Below are positions 17,582 through 28,831 of a stretch of 64,000 bases of DNA, piece by piece. Numbering within the stretch: position 1 is the first letter of the stretch; each line of letters opens with the position of its first letter. The stretch is from Paraburkholderia phosphatilytica. Lineage in GTDB: Bacteria > Pseudomonadota > Gammaproteobacteria > Burkholderiales > Burkholderiaceae. Position numbers and translations under genes: made by a program. Location: the NCBI RefSeq assembly GCF_003443895.1, contig NZ_QQOA01000002.1:310001-374000 (forward strand), read 5' to 3'. The notes under the pieces were generated by a model. That model was given only the letters and a program-made list of their open reading frames with translations. It had not been told where the DNA came from and made no database searches.

Positions 17582-18319
17582 TCACGACAGACACAGATAC
17601 TGCCGGTAGCTGAAGCGACGCAGCGACGCGAAGCGCGCGAGGAACGCATCGACGCGCGCGGCGGCGCCATGCAGCTTGCCGCGCAGCAGGTAGGTCGACG
17701 CCATCTGCACGTAGATCATCTCGGGGAATTCGGCGGCGACACAGAAGTGACGGCGCAGCGCATCGACCTCGCGCGGTGCGAGCGGCGATTCGTCGGGGTC
17801 GCCGTACTTCGGCACCCACAGCTTGCCGATCACGTGATCGCGGAACCACATCATCGTGTCGCTCGCGCCGTTGTTCTCCCAGAAGAACGCACGGCCGCCC
17901 GGCTTCACGGCACGGCGCAGCTGCGCGGCGAACTGGTCGAACGGTTCGATGTGATGCAGGATCATCGAGCCGAACACGAAGTCCGCGTTCTCGATGCTCG
18001 CGATCTTCTGCGCCGGCAGCACGCGCGGCGTGATATTCGTGATGCCGTGCCGCGCGCAGTAGCGCTTGAGGTTGTCGATCGCGACCGTACTGAGGTCGAT
18101 CGCGATCACGTTCGCGCCGAGCGACGCGAAGAACAGCGACGACGCGCCCGCGCCGCAGCCGAGATCGATCAGCGTCTTGCCGCGCACGTCGCCGAAATGG
18201 CGCGCGGCGCGCTGGAACACCGGGTTCTGCATGTCGGGCAGCTCGACGAGACTCGCATCTTCCTTGCGGCCCGAAAAGATCCCGTTCCAGAATTCCTGTG
18301 CCTGTTGAGCCTGTTGCAT
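17582..18319 (-). CDS. Class I SAM-dependent methyltransferase
   Basis: A 245-residue methyltransferase. Motif I is LIDLGCGAGASS, the acidic end of strand 2 is VIAIDLS, and motif II/III are ADFVFGSMILHHIEPF and LRRAVKPGGRAFFWENNG, the Methyltransf_11/25 pattern of small-molecule O- or C-methyltransferases. The ATG follows GGGGAG. It lies between the polysaccharide export genes and the GT4 genes, so methylation of a sugar or lipid precursor is a reasonable guess; the substrate cannot be read from the sequence. Confidence 0.88.
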   Translation of the reverse strand: MQQAQQAQEFWNGIFSGRKEDASLVELPDMQNPVFQRAARHFGDVRGKTLIDLGCGAGASSLFFASLGANVIAIDLSTVAIDNLKRYCARHGITNITPRVLPAQKIASIENADFVFGSMILHHIEPFDQFAAQLRRAVKPGGRAFFWENNGASDTMMWFRDHVIGKLWVPKYGDPDESPLAPREVDALRRHFCVAAEFPEMIYVQMASTYLLRGKLHGAAARVDAFLARFASLRRFSYRQYLCLS

Positions 18320-18533
18320 CGAATCACTCCCCGTAGCAGCGCCGCGCTGATCGCGCGGATCGTCTATAAAATTTCGTGGCGCGAACGCCCTCAGCCGGCT
18401 CGCGGATGCGAGTCAGCTCAGGGCGTTGCGCCATGCCGCGGCACCGTTCGTGCCGCGCATGGACACACGCATCCGCCCGCCGCCGCGCGCACGCGGCAGC
18501 GAGGGTCATGCCGGATCCGTGGCAACGCGCGCC

Positions 18534-18959
18534 TCAGAGGAACAGGCTCACGTCCATCTGGAACCGCTCCGCGAGCGCCTTCGCGACGTTCTTGCTGATC
18601 GCGCGGCGGCCAGCGAGGATGTCGCTGATCACCGTCGGAGACGCAATGTCGGACAGATCCTTCTGCTTCAGTCCGTGCGTCTCCAGCAGGCGGCGCAGCA
18701 CGACGCGCGGCTCGTCCTTCGGCACGCCGGGATGATGCGTCTTCTCCCAGCCGTGTATCAGGTCGCAGACGATCCCGACGAGGTCCGCAAGCGGACCCTC
18801 GCGATCGCCGTTGAGCCGCCCGGCAAGCTCCTTCGCCAGCCGGGTCATCTTCTGATGATCCAGCTCGCTGCGGATGGGTTTCAGGAAGGTCTGCTGCTGC
18901 AGCACTTCCCACGTACGGACGATGTCCGGAATATCCTGCATTAAACGGTCGCCGTTCAT
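18534..18959 (-). CDS. HigA-like HTH (XRE) protein, orphan antitoxin
   Basis: 141 residues from the chosen ATG (in-frame ATGs at 18998 and 18941 are alternatives; none has a strong ribosome-binding site). The N-terminal ~75 residues are helical (IVRTWEVLQQQTFLKPIRSELDHQKMTRLAKEL), as in HigA antitoxins of the long type. The C-terminal ~65 residues are an XRE helix-turn-helix (LRRLLETHGLKQKDLSDIASPTVISDILAGRRAIS). HigA normally follows a higB toxin. The upstream ~460 bases hold no HigB/RelE-like protein, and the downstream gene is a methyltransferase. It may be a solitary regulator. Confidence 0.85.
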   Translation of the reverse strand: MNGDRLMQDIPDIVRTWEVLQQQTFLKPIRSELDHQKMTRLAKELAGRLNGDREGPLADLVGIVCDLIHGWEKTHHPGVPKDEPRVVLRRLLETHGLKQKDLSDIASPTVISDILAGRRAISKNVAKALAERFQMDVSLFL

Positions 18960-19421
18960 GTTGTCGGTTGCATCCTTGTCCACAGGTCGTCGCCCCATTG
19001 TTGTGTGCTCGTAGCGGAAAACCACCACGGCCTGTAGTAACTGACGATTGTCGATTTCAGTTCAGTGGCTCTTCCCGGACGGACGACATGCCGCGCGCGG
19101 CACCCCGGCTACGCGCTGCATCGTATTGCACCGACTCCTCGGTCGTTCCTTCCGGCCTCACAGCAAACCGCACTGATTCCACGTCGCTCTTTTCAAGTCT
19201 CGTTGTGCTTCTCCTGCTCCTGCTGGCGCACGACGAGCCGCCCGCAGGTGTTCCTGCCTCCTGCCACTCCCTCTGCTGCCTCGCTACTTCCAGCACGTAC
19301 TGGCTGGCCGCTGCTGCGATTCGTTCAGGGCTGCTCACTGCCGCTCATTCGCGGCTCATTCGCGGCTCATTCGCGGCTCATTCGCGGCTCATTCGCGGCT
19401 CGTTTGCTGCTCATTTGCCGC
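18960..19421. other. Gene-free stretch between the HTH gene and GT4 gene
   Basis: About 460 bases. The right part carries an 11-bp tandem repeat. Short open frames on both strands here (for example 19057-19338 leftward) look like random coding in GC-rich DNA: Ser/Arg/Ala-rich without a domain or ribosome-binding site. The promoter of the HTH gene should be in the left part, but no clear box was seen. Confidence 0.5.
19343..19397. repeat. 11-bp tandem repeat, five perfect copies
   Basis: GCTCATTCGCG repeated five times without change, followed by two decayed copies (GCTCGTTTGCT, then GCTCATTTGCC after 19408). It lies immediately downstream of the GT4 gene stop. An 11-bp unit equals about one helical turn and is a candidate for slippage-driven length variation. 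Confidence 0.9.
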
Positions 19422-20669
19422 TTACTGCCGCGCCGTCACGGCGTCGGCATGCCACAGCGCCGCGCCCGCCGTATCGTCCGGCCACGCGAGCGCGGCCGCA
19501 CGCGGCGCGTCGAGAAGCGCCATACCCTGTTCCATGTCCTGCTCCAGCGCACGCGCGCCCGTCTCCGCCATCGCCTGCATGACCTCGGTCATGAACGCGC
19601 GGCGGAAGGTCGCCGCGGAAAAGCGCTCCGCGTTCGCGCGGCACGCGTCCGGGCTGATGTCGTCGCGATGCCGCTCGAAGTGCTCGACCGCGGCCACGAG
19701 CGACGCCACCGTCTGCGCGCCGAAGTGCACGCCGGTCGGCCGCAGCGTGCCGATCGGCGCGACGCTTTCGAGCGCGCCGCCCTTGCCGTAGGCGATCACC
19801 GGCGTCCCGCACGCCTGCGCCTCGACCATCGCGATCCCGAAGTCTTCCTCGGCCGCATAGACGAATGCGCGGGCGCGCTGCATGTGGTCCTTCAGTACGT
19901 CGAACGGCTGGTAGCCGAGAATCGTCACGTTCGGGCCGGCTTTCGCGCGCACCTGATCCATCTGCGGGCCGTCGCCGATCACGACGAGCCGGCGCGACGG
20001 CATCGCGGCGAACGCCTCGACGATCAGGTCGATGCGCTTGTACGGCACCATCCGCGACGCGGTCAGATAGAAATCGTCCTTCTCGGCCTGCAGGTCGAAA
20101 CGCTCGACGTCGACGGGCGGCGGAATCACCGCCGCCGAGCGCCGCCACGCCTTCTGCACGCGCCGCGCGACGAAGCGCGAGTTCGCGATCAGGCGGTCGA
20201 CGCCATTCGCCGAACGCGCGTCCCAGCCGCGCAGGTAGTGCAGGAGCGCGCGCGTCGCGAGCGACTTCAACCCGTGCGTGAGGCGCGCCTCGCGCAGATA
20301 CTGGTGCTGCAGGTCCCACGCGTAGCGCATGGGCGAATGCACATAGCTCACGTGCGTCTGATCCGGACCGACGATCACGCCCTTCGCGACCGCGTACGAG
20401 CTCGTGATCACGAGGTCGTAGCCGGACAGATCGAACTGCTCGATCGCGAACGGCATCAGCGGCAGATACGAGCGATAACGCGTTCGCGCAAACGGCAGGC
20501 GCTGCAGAAACGATGTCGTGACGGGCTTGCCATGCACCGGCACGCGATCCTCGAGGAAGTCGACAAGGCTGAACAGATCCGCATCCGGAAAACACCGGAT
20601 GATCTGTTCGAGCACCTTCTCTGCTCCCCCCGGCGCGACCAGCCAGTCGTGCACGATCGCCACTTTCAT
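19422..20669 (-). CDS. Glycosyltransferase family 4
   Basis: A 415-residue GT-B enzyme. Typical blocks are MKVAIVHDWLVAPGGAEKVL at the N terminus, THVSYVHSPMRYAWD, the second-domain nucleotide-sugar site DDFYLTASRMVPYKRIDLIVEAF, VVIGDGPQMDQV, and the ExxE-type element AAEEDFGIAMVEAQACGTPVIAYGKGG. This resembles WbaZ/mannosyltransferase-type GT4 enzymes of polysaccharide pathways. The C-terminal 60 residues are Ala-rich. It is divergent from the second GT4 gene across a 298-bp shared control region. Confidence 0.92.
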   Translation of the reverse strand: MKVAIVHDWLVAPGGAEKVLEQIIRCFPDADLFSLVDFLEDRVPVHGKPVTTSFLQRLPFARTRYRSYLPLMPFAIEQFDLSGYDLVITSSYAVAKGVIVGPDQTHVSYVHSPMRYAWDLQHQYLREARLTHGLKSLATRALLHYLRGWDARSANGVDRLIANSRFVARRVQKAWRRSAAVIPPPVDVERFDLQAEKDDFYLTASRMVPYKRIDLIVEAFAAMPSRRLVVIGDGPQMDQVRAKAGPNVTILGYQPFDVLKDHMQRARAFVYAAEEDFGIAMVEAQACGTPVIAYGKGGALESVAPIGTLRPTGVHFGAQTVASLVAAVEHFERHRDDISPDACRANAERFSAATFRRAFMTEVMQAMAETGARALEQDMEQGMALLDAPRAAALAWPDDTAGAALWHADAVTARQ

Positions 20670-20967
20670 CTTCTGCTACCTGTCGTTTTTGATTGTTTCG
20701 GTCCACTGCTCTTGCCAGGCAGTGTAAAGGCGGCATCCATGCACCGTGCGTGCGCGCGCCCACACTGCGCAATCAACAGCACGCGAATAATGAGCGCCAA
20801 CGCCCGATCGCGATTCGCTCAGGCCTGCCGATGGCGGTTGTGTAACTGAAAGCCCCTGTTTTACGGGGTTCGGTGCCGGCATCGGCAGGTTGCCGCGACG
20901 CGGCGAAGGGATCGACAGGCCGCGACCACGAGCGCGGCCGGACCGCGAACCACACTGCGAGACCACG

Positions 20968-22389
20968 ATGAATGCCCCTGAATTCGCGCGCGGCCTGCCG
21001 CGCGCAGAAACGCCGCCGCTCGATGCGTCCGATGCGCCCACTGCACTGCACGCGCCGGCCGGCGCTTCGATCCCCGCTTCGAGCTCCGCTTTGGTCTCCG
21101 CTTCGATCTCCGATACGTTCTTCGAGACCGTCGACGCGACACGCACGACGCACACGCGGCGCGCCCAGCACGATGCCGCCGCGCCCACGGTGCTGTTCGT
21201 CGACCAGAGCGGCCAGCTGGGCGGCGCCGAATTCGCGCTGCTGCCGCTCGCGGAACATCACGCGGCGAGCGGCGAGGTCGTGCTGCTGTCGGAAGGCCCG
21301 TTTCGCGCGAAGCTCGAGGCGCTCGGCGTGACGGTGCGGATGCGGGTGGACGCGCGGGTGTCGGGCATCTCGCGCCAGTCGCTGCGCTTCGGCTGGCTGC
21401 GCGCGCTGCCCGCGCTCGCGCGGCAGACGATCGGCCTCGCGCGCGACGCGCGGCGCCACGACGTGGTGTTCGCGAACACCCAGAAGGCGCTCGTGCTCGC
21501 GGCGCTCGGCAAGCCGCTGCATCGTCGTCCGCTGATCTGGTATCAGCACGACATCCTGAGCGGCGAGCACTTCGGCCGCATGCAGCTCACGATTGTCAAA
21601 TGGCTGGTGCGGCTCGCGGTGGACCAGGTGATCGCGAACTCGCGCGCGTCCGCGCATTCGCTCGTCGCGCTCACGGGTTGCAAGCCGGAATCGATCCGCG
21701 TAGTGCACAACGGCATCGACTCGGCAGCGTTCCTGCCGCCTCGCGCAGCCGAGGCTGATGCAGCCGCCGCGCCGTCAGAAGCCGACGGCACCGATGTCCG
21801 CGCGCTGCGCGAGCGTCTCGGCCTGCCCGCGAACGCGTGGATTGCCGGACTGTTCGGCCGCCTCGCGCCGTGGAAGGGCCAGCATGTCGCGCTCGACGCG
21901 CTCGCGCGCCTGCCGGACACGCATCTGGTGCTGGTCGGCACGCCGCTGTTCGGCGAGCAGGACTACGAACGGCAGCTGCGCGAGCAGGCGGAAGCGCTCG
22001 GCATCGCGGGGCGCGTGCATTTCGTGGGCTTTCAGCACGACATACCGTCGTGGATGCGCGCGATGGACGTGATCCTGCACACGTCGACGAGCGCGGAGCC
22101 GTTCGGCCGCGTCGTGGTCGAAGGGATGGCGGCCGGGCGCGCGGTGATCGCCGCGGCGGCGGGCGGCGTGCCGGAGATCGTCTCGCATCGCCGCAACGGC
22201 TGGCTCGTCACGCCGGGCGACGTCGCGGGGCTCGTGCAGGCGATCGAAACCCTGCGCGACGATCCCGCGCTGCGCCAACGGCTCGCGCTCGCGGCACGCG
22301 AGGACGCCCGCACGCGTTTTTCGGTGCAACGCTATCTGGACTCGATGAACCGCGCGATCGGGGAAGCGGCGCGTTCGGCGCGCGGCTGA
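20968..22389 (+). CDS. Glycosyltransferase family 4
   Basis: A 473-residue GT-B enzyme with an unusual ~70-residue hydrophilic N-terminal extension before the first Rossmann strand (PTVLFVDQSGQLGGAEFALLPLA). Later blocks are KALVLAALGKPL, RVVHNGIDSAAF, AGLFGRLAPWKGQHVALDAL, HLVLVGTPLFGEQDYERQL and AEPFGRVVVEGMAAGRAVIAAAAGGVPEIV (the donor-binding EX7E region). Start chosen at the ATG of MNAPEF; the longer in-frame extension upstream is Arg/Pro-rich and looks non-coding. It probably adds a sugar to the same glycan as the divergent GT4 gene. Confidence 0.9.
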   Translation: MNAPEFARGLPRAETPPLDASDAPTALHAPAGASIPASSSALVSASISDTFFETVDATRTTHTRRAQHDAAAPTVLFVDQSGQLGGAEFALLPLAEHHAASGEVVLLSEGPFRAKLEALGVTVRMRVDARVSGISRQSLRFGWLRALPALARQTIGLARDARRHDVVFANTQKALVLAALGKPLHRRPLIWYQHDILSGEHFGRMQLTIVKWLVRLAVDQVIANSRASAHSLVALTGCKPESIRVVHNGIDSAAFLPPRAAEADAAAAPSEADGTDVRALRERLGLPANAWIAGLFGRLAPWKGQHVALDALARLPDTHLVLVGTPLFGEQDYERQLREQAEALGIAGRVHFVGFQHDIPSWMRAMDVILHTSTSAEPFGRVVVEGMAAGRAVIAAAAGGVPEIVSHRRNGWLVTPGDVAGLVQAIETLRDDPALRQRLALAAREDARTRFSVQRYLDSMNRAIGEAARSARG

Positions 22390-22403
22390 GGTTGAGCGGC
22401 GAC

Positions 22404-22459
22404 GCGTGGCGCGTGGCGCGTGGCGCGTGGCGCGTGGCGCGTGGCACGTGGCACGTGGC
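22404..22459. repeat. 7-bp tandem repeat, eight units
   Basis: GCGTGGC repeated six times, followed by two ACGTGGC variants, starting 14 bases after the GT4 stop. It lies between the gene and a strong shared terminator, in untranslated sequence. Being 7 bp, length changes would not preserve any reading frame. Confidence 0.9.
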
Positions 22460-22488
22460 GCTTTGGAAGCGCCTCGCAGCGCAAAAGA

Positions 22489-22531
22489 AAAACGGGTCGC
22501 ACTGGCAACCATGCCATGCGACCCGTTTTTT
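22489..22531. terminator. Bidirectional intrinsic terminator between GT4 and rpiA
   Basis: AACGGGTCGC and GCGACCCGTT form a 10-bp stem with A-tract before and T-tract after, so the hairpin works in both directions. It separates the rightward GT4 gene and the leftward rpiA gene. Confidence 0.9.
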
Positions 22532-22567
22532 ACTTCAGCTTCAGCAGCAGAAGCCTGCGCGGACCGG

Positions 22568-23260
22568 TTACTTCCCGTAAGTAATGCGCTCGACGCCGTT
22601 CGCGCCGCCGAGCAGGCACAGGTCGGCGCCGCGCGCCGCAAAGAGCCCCACGGTAACGACGCCCGGCAGCGCGTTGATCCGCGCTTCGAGGCCGCGCGGA
22701 TCGGTGATCGACAGGCCCTTCACGTCGAGGATCTCGTTGCCGTTGTCGGTGATGAACGGCGCGCCTTCCTTCGTCACGCGCAGCACCGGCACGCCGCCGA
22801 GCGCGGCAAGACGCCGGCCGACCGCGGTGCGCGCCATCGGCACAACCTCGACCGGCAGCGGAAAGGTGCCCATCACGTCGACGCGCTTGCTCGCATCGGC
22901 GATGCAGACGAACACGTCCGACACCGACGCGACGATCTTCTCGCGCGTGAGCGCGCCGCCGCCGCCCTTGATCATCGCGCCGCTGCCGTCGATCTCGTCG
23001 GCGCCGTCCACGTACACCGGCAGCGAATCGATCTCGTTGAGATCGAACACCTTGATGCCGTGCGATTGCAGCCGCGCGGTGGTGGCGAGCGAGCTCGACA
23101 CCGCGCCGCGATAGCGCCCCTTCGACGCGGCGAGCGCGTCGATGAAGCAGTTGGCGGTGGAGCCGGTGCCGACGCCGATCACGGCGCCTTCGGGCACGTT
23201 GGCCACGACATAGTCGGCGGCGGCCTGGCCGACCAGTTGCTTGAGTTCGTCCTGAGTCAT
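22568..23260 (-). CDS. rpiA: Ribose-5-phosphate isomerase A
   Basis: A 230-residue enzyme of the non-oxidative pentose phosphate pathway, interconverting ribose-5-phosphate and ribulose-5-phosphate in the cytoplasm. The RpiA signatures are all present: [15 protein letters not shown] (substrate phosphate loop), [27 protein letters not shown] with the catalytic acidic residues and Lys, and [11 protein letters not shown]. Length is typical (~220-230). It ends at the shared terminator. The next gene upstream ends 110 bp away, so rpiA is likely to have its own promoter. Confidence 0.97.
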   Translation of the reverse strand: MTQDELKQLVGQAAADYVVANVPEGAVIGVGTGSTANCFIDALAASKGRYRGAVSSSLATTARLQSHGIKVFDLNEIDSLPVYVDGADEIDGSGAMIKGGGGALTREKIVASVSDVFVCIADASKRVDVMGTFPLPVEVVPMARTAVGRRLAALGGVPVLRVTKEGAPFITDNGNEILDVKGLSITDPRGLEARINALPGVVTVGLFAARGADLCLLGGANGVERITYGK

Positions 23261-23370
23261 CGGAGTGTGGTGGTGCTGAGTAAGGGAAGCGGAAACCGCC
23301 AGTTTACCGGAGCACCGACACGTGCCAGCGGTTTTTCCGCGGCACGGATCGGGCTTCGATCAAGCGGGCG

Positions 23371-24291
23371 TCAGGGCGCCGGCGCGGGTTCGGCCGGCAG
23401 CGTCGGGCCGTATTTGTCGAGCAGCGCCTGCGCGATCGCGTCGGTCTCGGCGTCCGGATTGCCGGAGTAGTCGCGCGGCCGGAAGTGCATCTGGAACGCG
23501 GCGAACACACGTCGCGTCCTGTCGTCGAGCACGCCGTCGGTGGCGACCGCGTAGCCGTAACGCGCGAGCTTCTGCTGCAGGCCTTGCACGTCAACCGGCG
23601 CCGCCGGGTCGCGGCCGGCGAGATCCGCGCTGACCGTCGCCGCGTCGGGCCACGCGCCGATGCCCGCGTCGTACAGCTGCTTCCACGGGAACGCGGGACC
23701 CGGATCGGTCTTGCGCTGCGGCGCGATATCGCTGTGACCGACCACGCGCGTGGGCGGAATCTGGTAGCGCGTGACGATGTCCTTCGCGAGCCGGATGATC
23801 GCGTCCACCTGTTCCGGCGGATACGGCTGCCACGTGCGGCCTTGCGGTGTGTCGATCGGGCCGGCGTTGACGTTCTCGATGCCGATCGACGCGGCGTTCA
23901 ACTCGGTCGTGCCCTGCCATTCGCTGACGCCCGCGTGCCACGCGCGCTGCGACTCGGGCACCAGCTGCCAGACGACCGGCTTGCCGTCCTTCAACGGCGG
24001 ATGCGCGGGCACGAGGTAATGCGCGCTCACGCCTTCGCTGGTCAACGTGCGCAGCGACTGCGCCTCGCCGATCTCGGTGTAGTGCATCACGAGAAAGCGG
24101 ACGCGCGAGTCTTCGTCCTTCGCGTGGTGGCTGGTGTCGGCGAAGTAGCTGCCGCGGTCTACAGTCGTTGTCGAGCATGCGGCGAGCAGGCCGAGCGTGG
24201 CGGTTGCCAGCGCGATCAACGCGGCGCGGGCCGCGTTGCGCGTGCAGTGGTTGCCGCCAGCCAACGCCCCACCGATGCGCTCAGGTTTCAT
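23371..24291 (-). CDS. Lipoprotein N-acetylmuramoyl-L-alanine amidase (AmiD-like)
   Basis: A 306-residue amidase that cuts the MurNAc-L-Ala bond of peptidoglycan fragments. A lipoprotein signal ends at LLAACS (Cys39), so it is anchored in a periplasm-facing membrane. The amidase_2 domain follows, with zinc ligands predicted in VMHYTE (His) and VVGHSDIAPQRKTDPG (His and Asp). The C-terminal ~75 residues are a peptidoglycan-binding domain (VQGLQQKLARYGYAVATDGVLD). The last residues are Pro/Ala-rich. Its start overlaps the end of the pyrophosphohydrolase gene by 11 bp, so the two are coupled. Confidence 0.94.
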   Translation of the reverse strand: MKPERIGGALAGGNHCTRNAARAALIALATATLGLLAACSTTTVDRGSYFADTSHHAKDEDSRVRFLVMHYTEIGEAQSLRTLTSEGVSAHYLVPAHPPLKDGKPVVWQLVPESQRAWHAGVSEWQGTTELNAASIGIENVNAGPIDTPQGRTWQPYPPEQVDAIIRLAKDIVTRYQIPPTRVVGHSDIAPQRKTDPGPAFPWKQLYDAGIGAWPDAATVSADLAGRDPAAPVDVQGLQQKLARYGYAVATDGVLDDRTRRVFAAFQMHFRPRDYSGNPDAETDAIAQALLDKYGPTLPAEPAPAP

Positions 24292-24664
24292 CGTGATGCT
24301 TGTACTCGGTGTACTTGCGCGAATCGCCGCGCACCTGATCGGCCGGATACTTGCGGCGGTTGATCGCCATCTTCTCGAGCACCGCGTCGCGCAGATCGAC
24401 GTCGAGGCGATCGGCGAGACGGATCAGATACGTGAGCACGTCGGCCATTTCATGGCGGACCGCTTCGTAGCCTTTCTCGCCAAGCTCGGCGCGTTCGCCG
24501 GCGACGAGCCACTGGAACGGCTCGAGCAGTTCGCTCGCCTCGACGGACAGCGCGGTGGCCAGATTCTTCGGCGTATGAAACTGATGCCAGTCGCGCTCGT
24601 CGACGAACGCGCGGATCACGTCGCGCAGTTCGGCGAGGTCGGAGCGCGGTTCGTTCGGCTGCAT
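24281..24664 (-). CDS. MazG-like nucleotide pyrophosphohydrolase
   Basis: A 127-residue all-alpha NTP pyrophosphatase. The MazG-type metal site is seen as EASELLEPFQW on one helix and HEMADVLTYLIRLAD on the next (EExxE / ExxD pattern), with the DWHQFHTPKNLA motif typical of the RS21-C6/iMazG group. These enzymes hydrolyse non-canonical or excess (d)NTPs to NMP and pyrophosphate. It is a single-domain protein, so it differs from the two-domain MazG. It is coupled to the amidase gene downstream and 34 bp after rlmB. Confidence 0.93.
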   Translation of the reverse strand: MQPNEPRSDLAELRDVIRAFVDERDWHQFHTPKNLATALSVEASELLEPFQWLVAGERAELGEKGYEAVRHEMADVLTYLIRLADRLDVDLRDAVLEKMAINRRKYPADQVRGDSRKYTEYKHHDET

Positions 24665-24698
24665 CGCGTGCCCTCTTTCGTGGATGCGGTGGATGCGG

Positions 24699-25445
24699 TT
24701 ACTTCGACGTCGGGACCCGCTGCCGCACGGCCTCGAACAGGCACACGCCGCTCGCGACCGATACGTTCAGGCTCTCGACGGTACCGGCCATCGGGATGTT
24801 CATCACCTCGTCGCAGGTATCGCGCGTGAGCCGGCGCATGCCCTCGCCTTCGGCGCCCATCACCAGCGCGACCGGGCCGTCGAGCTTCGTTTCGTAGAGG
24901 CTCGCGGTTGCGTCGCCCGCGGTGCCGACGATCCACACGCCCGCGTCCTTCAGCTCGCGCAGCGCGCGCGCCAGGTTCGTCACGGTGATGTACGGCACGG
25001 TATCGGCGGCGCCGCTCGCGACTTTCGCGGCAGTGGCGTTGAGGCCGACCGCGCGGTCGCGCGGCGCGATTACCGCGTGCGCGCCGGCCGCATCGGCAAC
25101 CCGCAGGCACGCGCCGAGGTTGTGCGGATCGGTGACGCCGTCGAGCACCAGCAGGAGCGGCGTGCCCTGGATACCGTCGAGCAGTTCCGCGAGGTTCTGC
25201 GCGAGCGGCACGTCGCTCGCGCGCGCGACCACGCCCTGATGGCGCTCGGTATGCGCGAGGCCCCACAAGCGGGTTTCGTCGGCGGAGATGACACGAACGC
25301 CCGCCTCCTTTGCCATGTGCAGGAACTCCTGCATGCGCCGGTCACGACGGGTCGGATCGTAATAGACGTCCTCGACCGTCGACGCGTCGTGGCGGATCCG
25401 CGCCGTGACCGCATGAAAACCGTAGAGAACCTTCAGACGTGACAT
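24699..25445 (-). CDS. rlmB: 23S rRNA (guanosine-2'-O-)-methyltransferase RlmB
   Basis: A 248-residue SPOUT methyltransferase that methylates G2251 of 23S rRNA. It has an N-terminal substrate-binding domain ([15 protein letters not shown]) and a trefoil-knot domain with the three SpoU motifs: [28 protein letters not shown] and [18 protein letters not shown]. The start is the ATG before SRLKVLYG; longer in-frame sequence upstream is Arg/Ser-rich and not supported. It follows rnr on the same strand, a common arrangement in beta-proteobacteria. Confidence 0.97.
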   Translation of the reverse strand: MSRLKVLYGFHAVTARIRHDASTVEDVYYDPTRRDRRMQEFLHMAKEAGVRVISADETRLWGLAHTERHQGVVARASDVPLAQNLAELLDGIQGTPLLLVLDGVTDPHNLGACLRVADAAGAHAVIAPRDRAVGLNATAAKVASGAADTVPYITVTNLARALRELKDAGVWIVGTAGDATASLYETKLDGPVALVMGAEGEGMRRLTRDTCDEVMNIPMAGTVESLNVSVASGVCLFEAVRQRVPTSK

Positions 25446-25611
25446 GATGAAAACAACCTTTGCTGGCTTTGCTGGAACTGGATGAACCGCCACGCGCCGC
25501 AGGACGGCGCGTGGCGATCTCATCGAATGGGATTGCGATGCGGGCCGGGCACAGAACGACGGCTGTCGTGCTGTGCTTCGGCCCGCGCGCCCGCTATCGC
25601 GCGGGCAAGCG

Positions 25612-28065
<2,454 letters not shown>

Positions 28066-28314
28066 GGGCTTGTCGATGGTTGTTCTCGGGTTGTTCTCGT
28101 TACGTTGGCGTCGGACGTGGGCGCTTCGGTGGGCTCTATGCTGCGGGCTCTGTGCTTCAGCGAACCATTCTAACACCCGGCTGTGACCCGTCGCGGCCCG
28201 TCAGGCAGGCTTTCGGCGCGGGTGCGAGGGGTTTCGGATGTGCTGCGGATGCACGTCGGATGCACTTCGCCAGGCGCCTTCATCGTGTCGTGCTTCGCAC
28301 GATTCGCGGAACGC
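28066..28314. other. Intergenic region, rnr to tRNA-Leu
   Basis: About 250 bases that must hold the rnr promoter (leftward) and end in the tRNA promoter (rightward). Beyond the possible leftward TAGAAT, I see nothing definite. Confidence 0.4.
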
Positions 28315-28342
28315 TTGACACTATTAAGCGTCTCGCTATAAT
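28315..28342 (+). promoter_or_regulatory. Sigma-70 promoter of tRNA-Leu copy 1
   Basis: Perfect TTGACA and perfect TATAAT separated by 16 bp, 26 bases upstream of the tRNA. Expected for a strong stable-RNA promoter. Confidence 0.9.
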
Positions 28343-28368
28343 TGCCGTCTTGCTTCAAACGCACACCT

Positions 28369-28455
28369 GCCCAGGTGGCGGAATTGGTAGACGCACTAGG
28401 TTCAGGTCCTAGCGGTGGCAACACTGTGGAGGTTCGAGTCCTCTCCTGGGCACCA
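28369..28455 (+). tRNA. tRNA-Leu (anticodon CAG), copy 1
   Basis: An 87-nt class II tRNA with encoded CCA. Acceptor stem GCCCAGG pairs with CCTGGGC. The anticodon stem CTAGG/CCTAG encloses a TTCAGGT loop, anticodon CAG, reading CUG (the major Leu codon in such GC-rich genomes). A long variable arm (GCGGTGGCAACACTGT) and a GGTTCGAGTCC T-arm are present. It has its own promoter and terminator. Confidence 0.97.
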
Positions 28456-28473
28456 TGCTTCAAGTCGTAACAG

Positions 28474-28506
28474 AAACCCGCACTGCGATTCGCATGCGGG
28501 TTTTTT
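28474..28506 (+). terminator. Terminator of tRNA-Leu copy 1
   Basis: AAACCCGCA and TGCGGGTTT stem with a short loop followed by a T-rich tract. It lies 19 bases after the tRNA. Confidence 0.9.
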
Positions 28507-28666
28507 GTTTTTCGGCTGCCTGGTGGCAACGGCCAAGGACCGTACCTCATCCCGTTACCCTGATCGCGTTCAAGTTTTCCGCGTGTTCATTCTTTCTGAA
28601 CAACCGGATTTTTTGAACACGCACATCGCATCTACTCGCGCTCCACCCCCACCAATAAATAAACCG

Positions 28667-28694
28667 TTGACACATTGCGGCTTCGGGTTATAAT
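28667..28694 (+). promoter_or_regulatory. Sigma-70 promoter of tRNA-Leu copy 2
   Basis: TTGACA and TATAAT, 16-bp spacer, the same geometry as the promoter of copy 1 though the spacer sequence differs. Confidence 0.9.
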
Positions 28695-28714
28695 CGCTGT
28701 CTAGCTTGATTCGT

Positions 28715-28801
28715 GCCCAGGTGGCGGAATTGGTAGACGCACTAGGTTCAGGTCCTAGCGGTGGCAACACTGTGGAGGTTCGAGTCCTCTCCTGGGCACC
28801 A
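28715..28801 (+). tRNA. tRNA-Leu (anticodon CAG), copy 2
   Basis: Identical to copy 1 over its whole 87 nt, including CCA. The two copies are 346 bp apart in the same direction, each with its own promoter and terminator. Confidence 0.97.
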
Positions 28802-28831
28802 CGCTTCAAGCTCGGCTTCACGTACTGACAG

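Noticed and set aside
19057..19338. Leftward 93-codon frame upstream of the HigA-like gene as a possible toxin
   Set aside because: Ser/Arg/Ala-rich, no RelE/HigB features and no ribosome-binding site.
19343..19397. Repeats as a CRISPR array
   Set aside because: Units are 11 bp, directly abutting, with no spacers and no cas genes.
23320..23336. Leftward TGGCACGTGTCGGTGCT as sigma-54 promoter
   Set aside because: GG-to-GC spacing is 11 bases and it lies in the short gap after rpiA's start with no matching gene start requirement.
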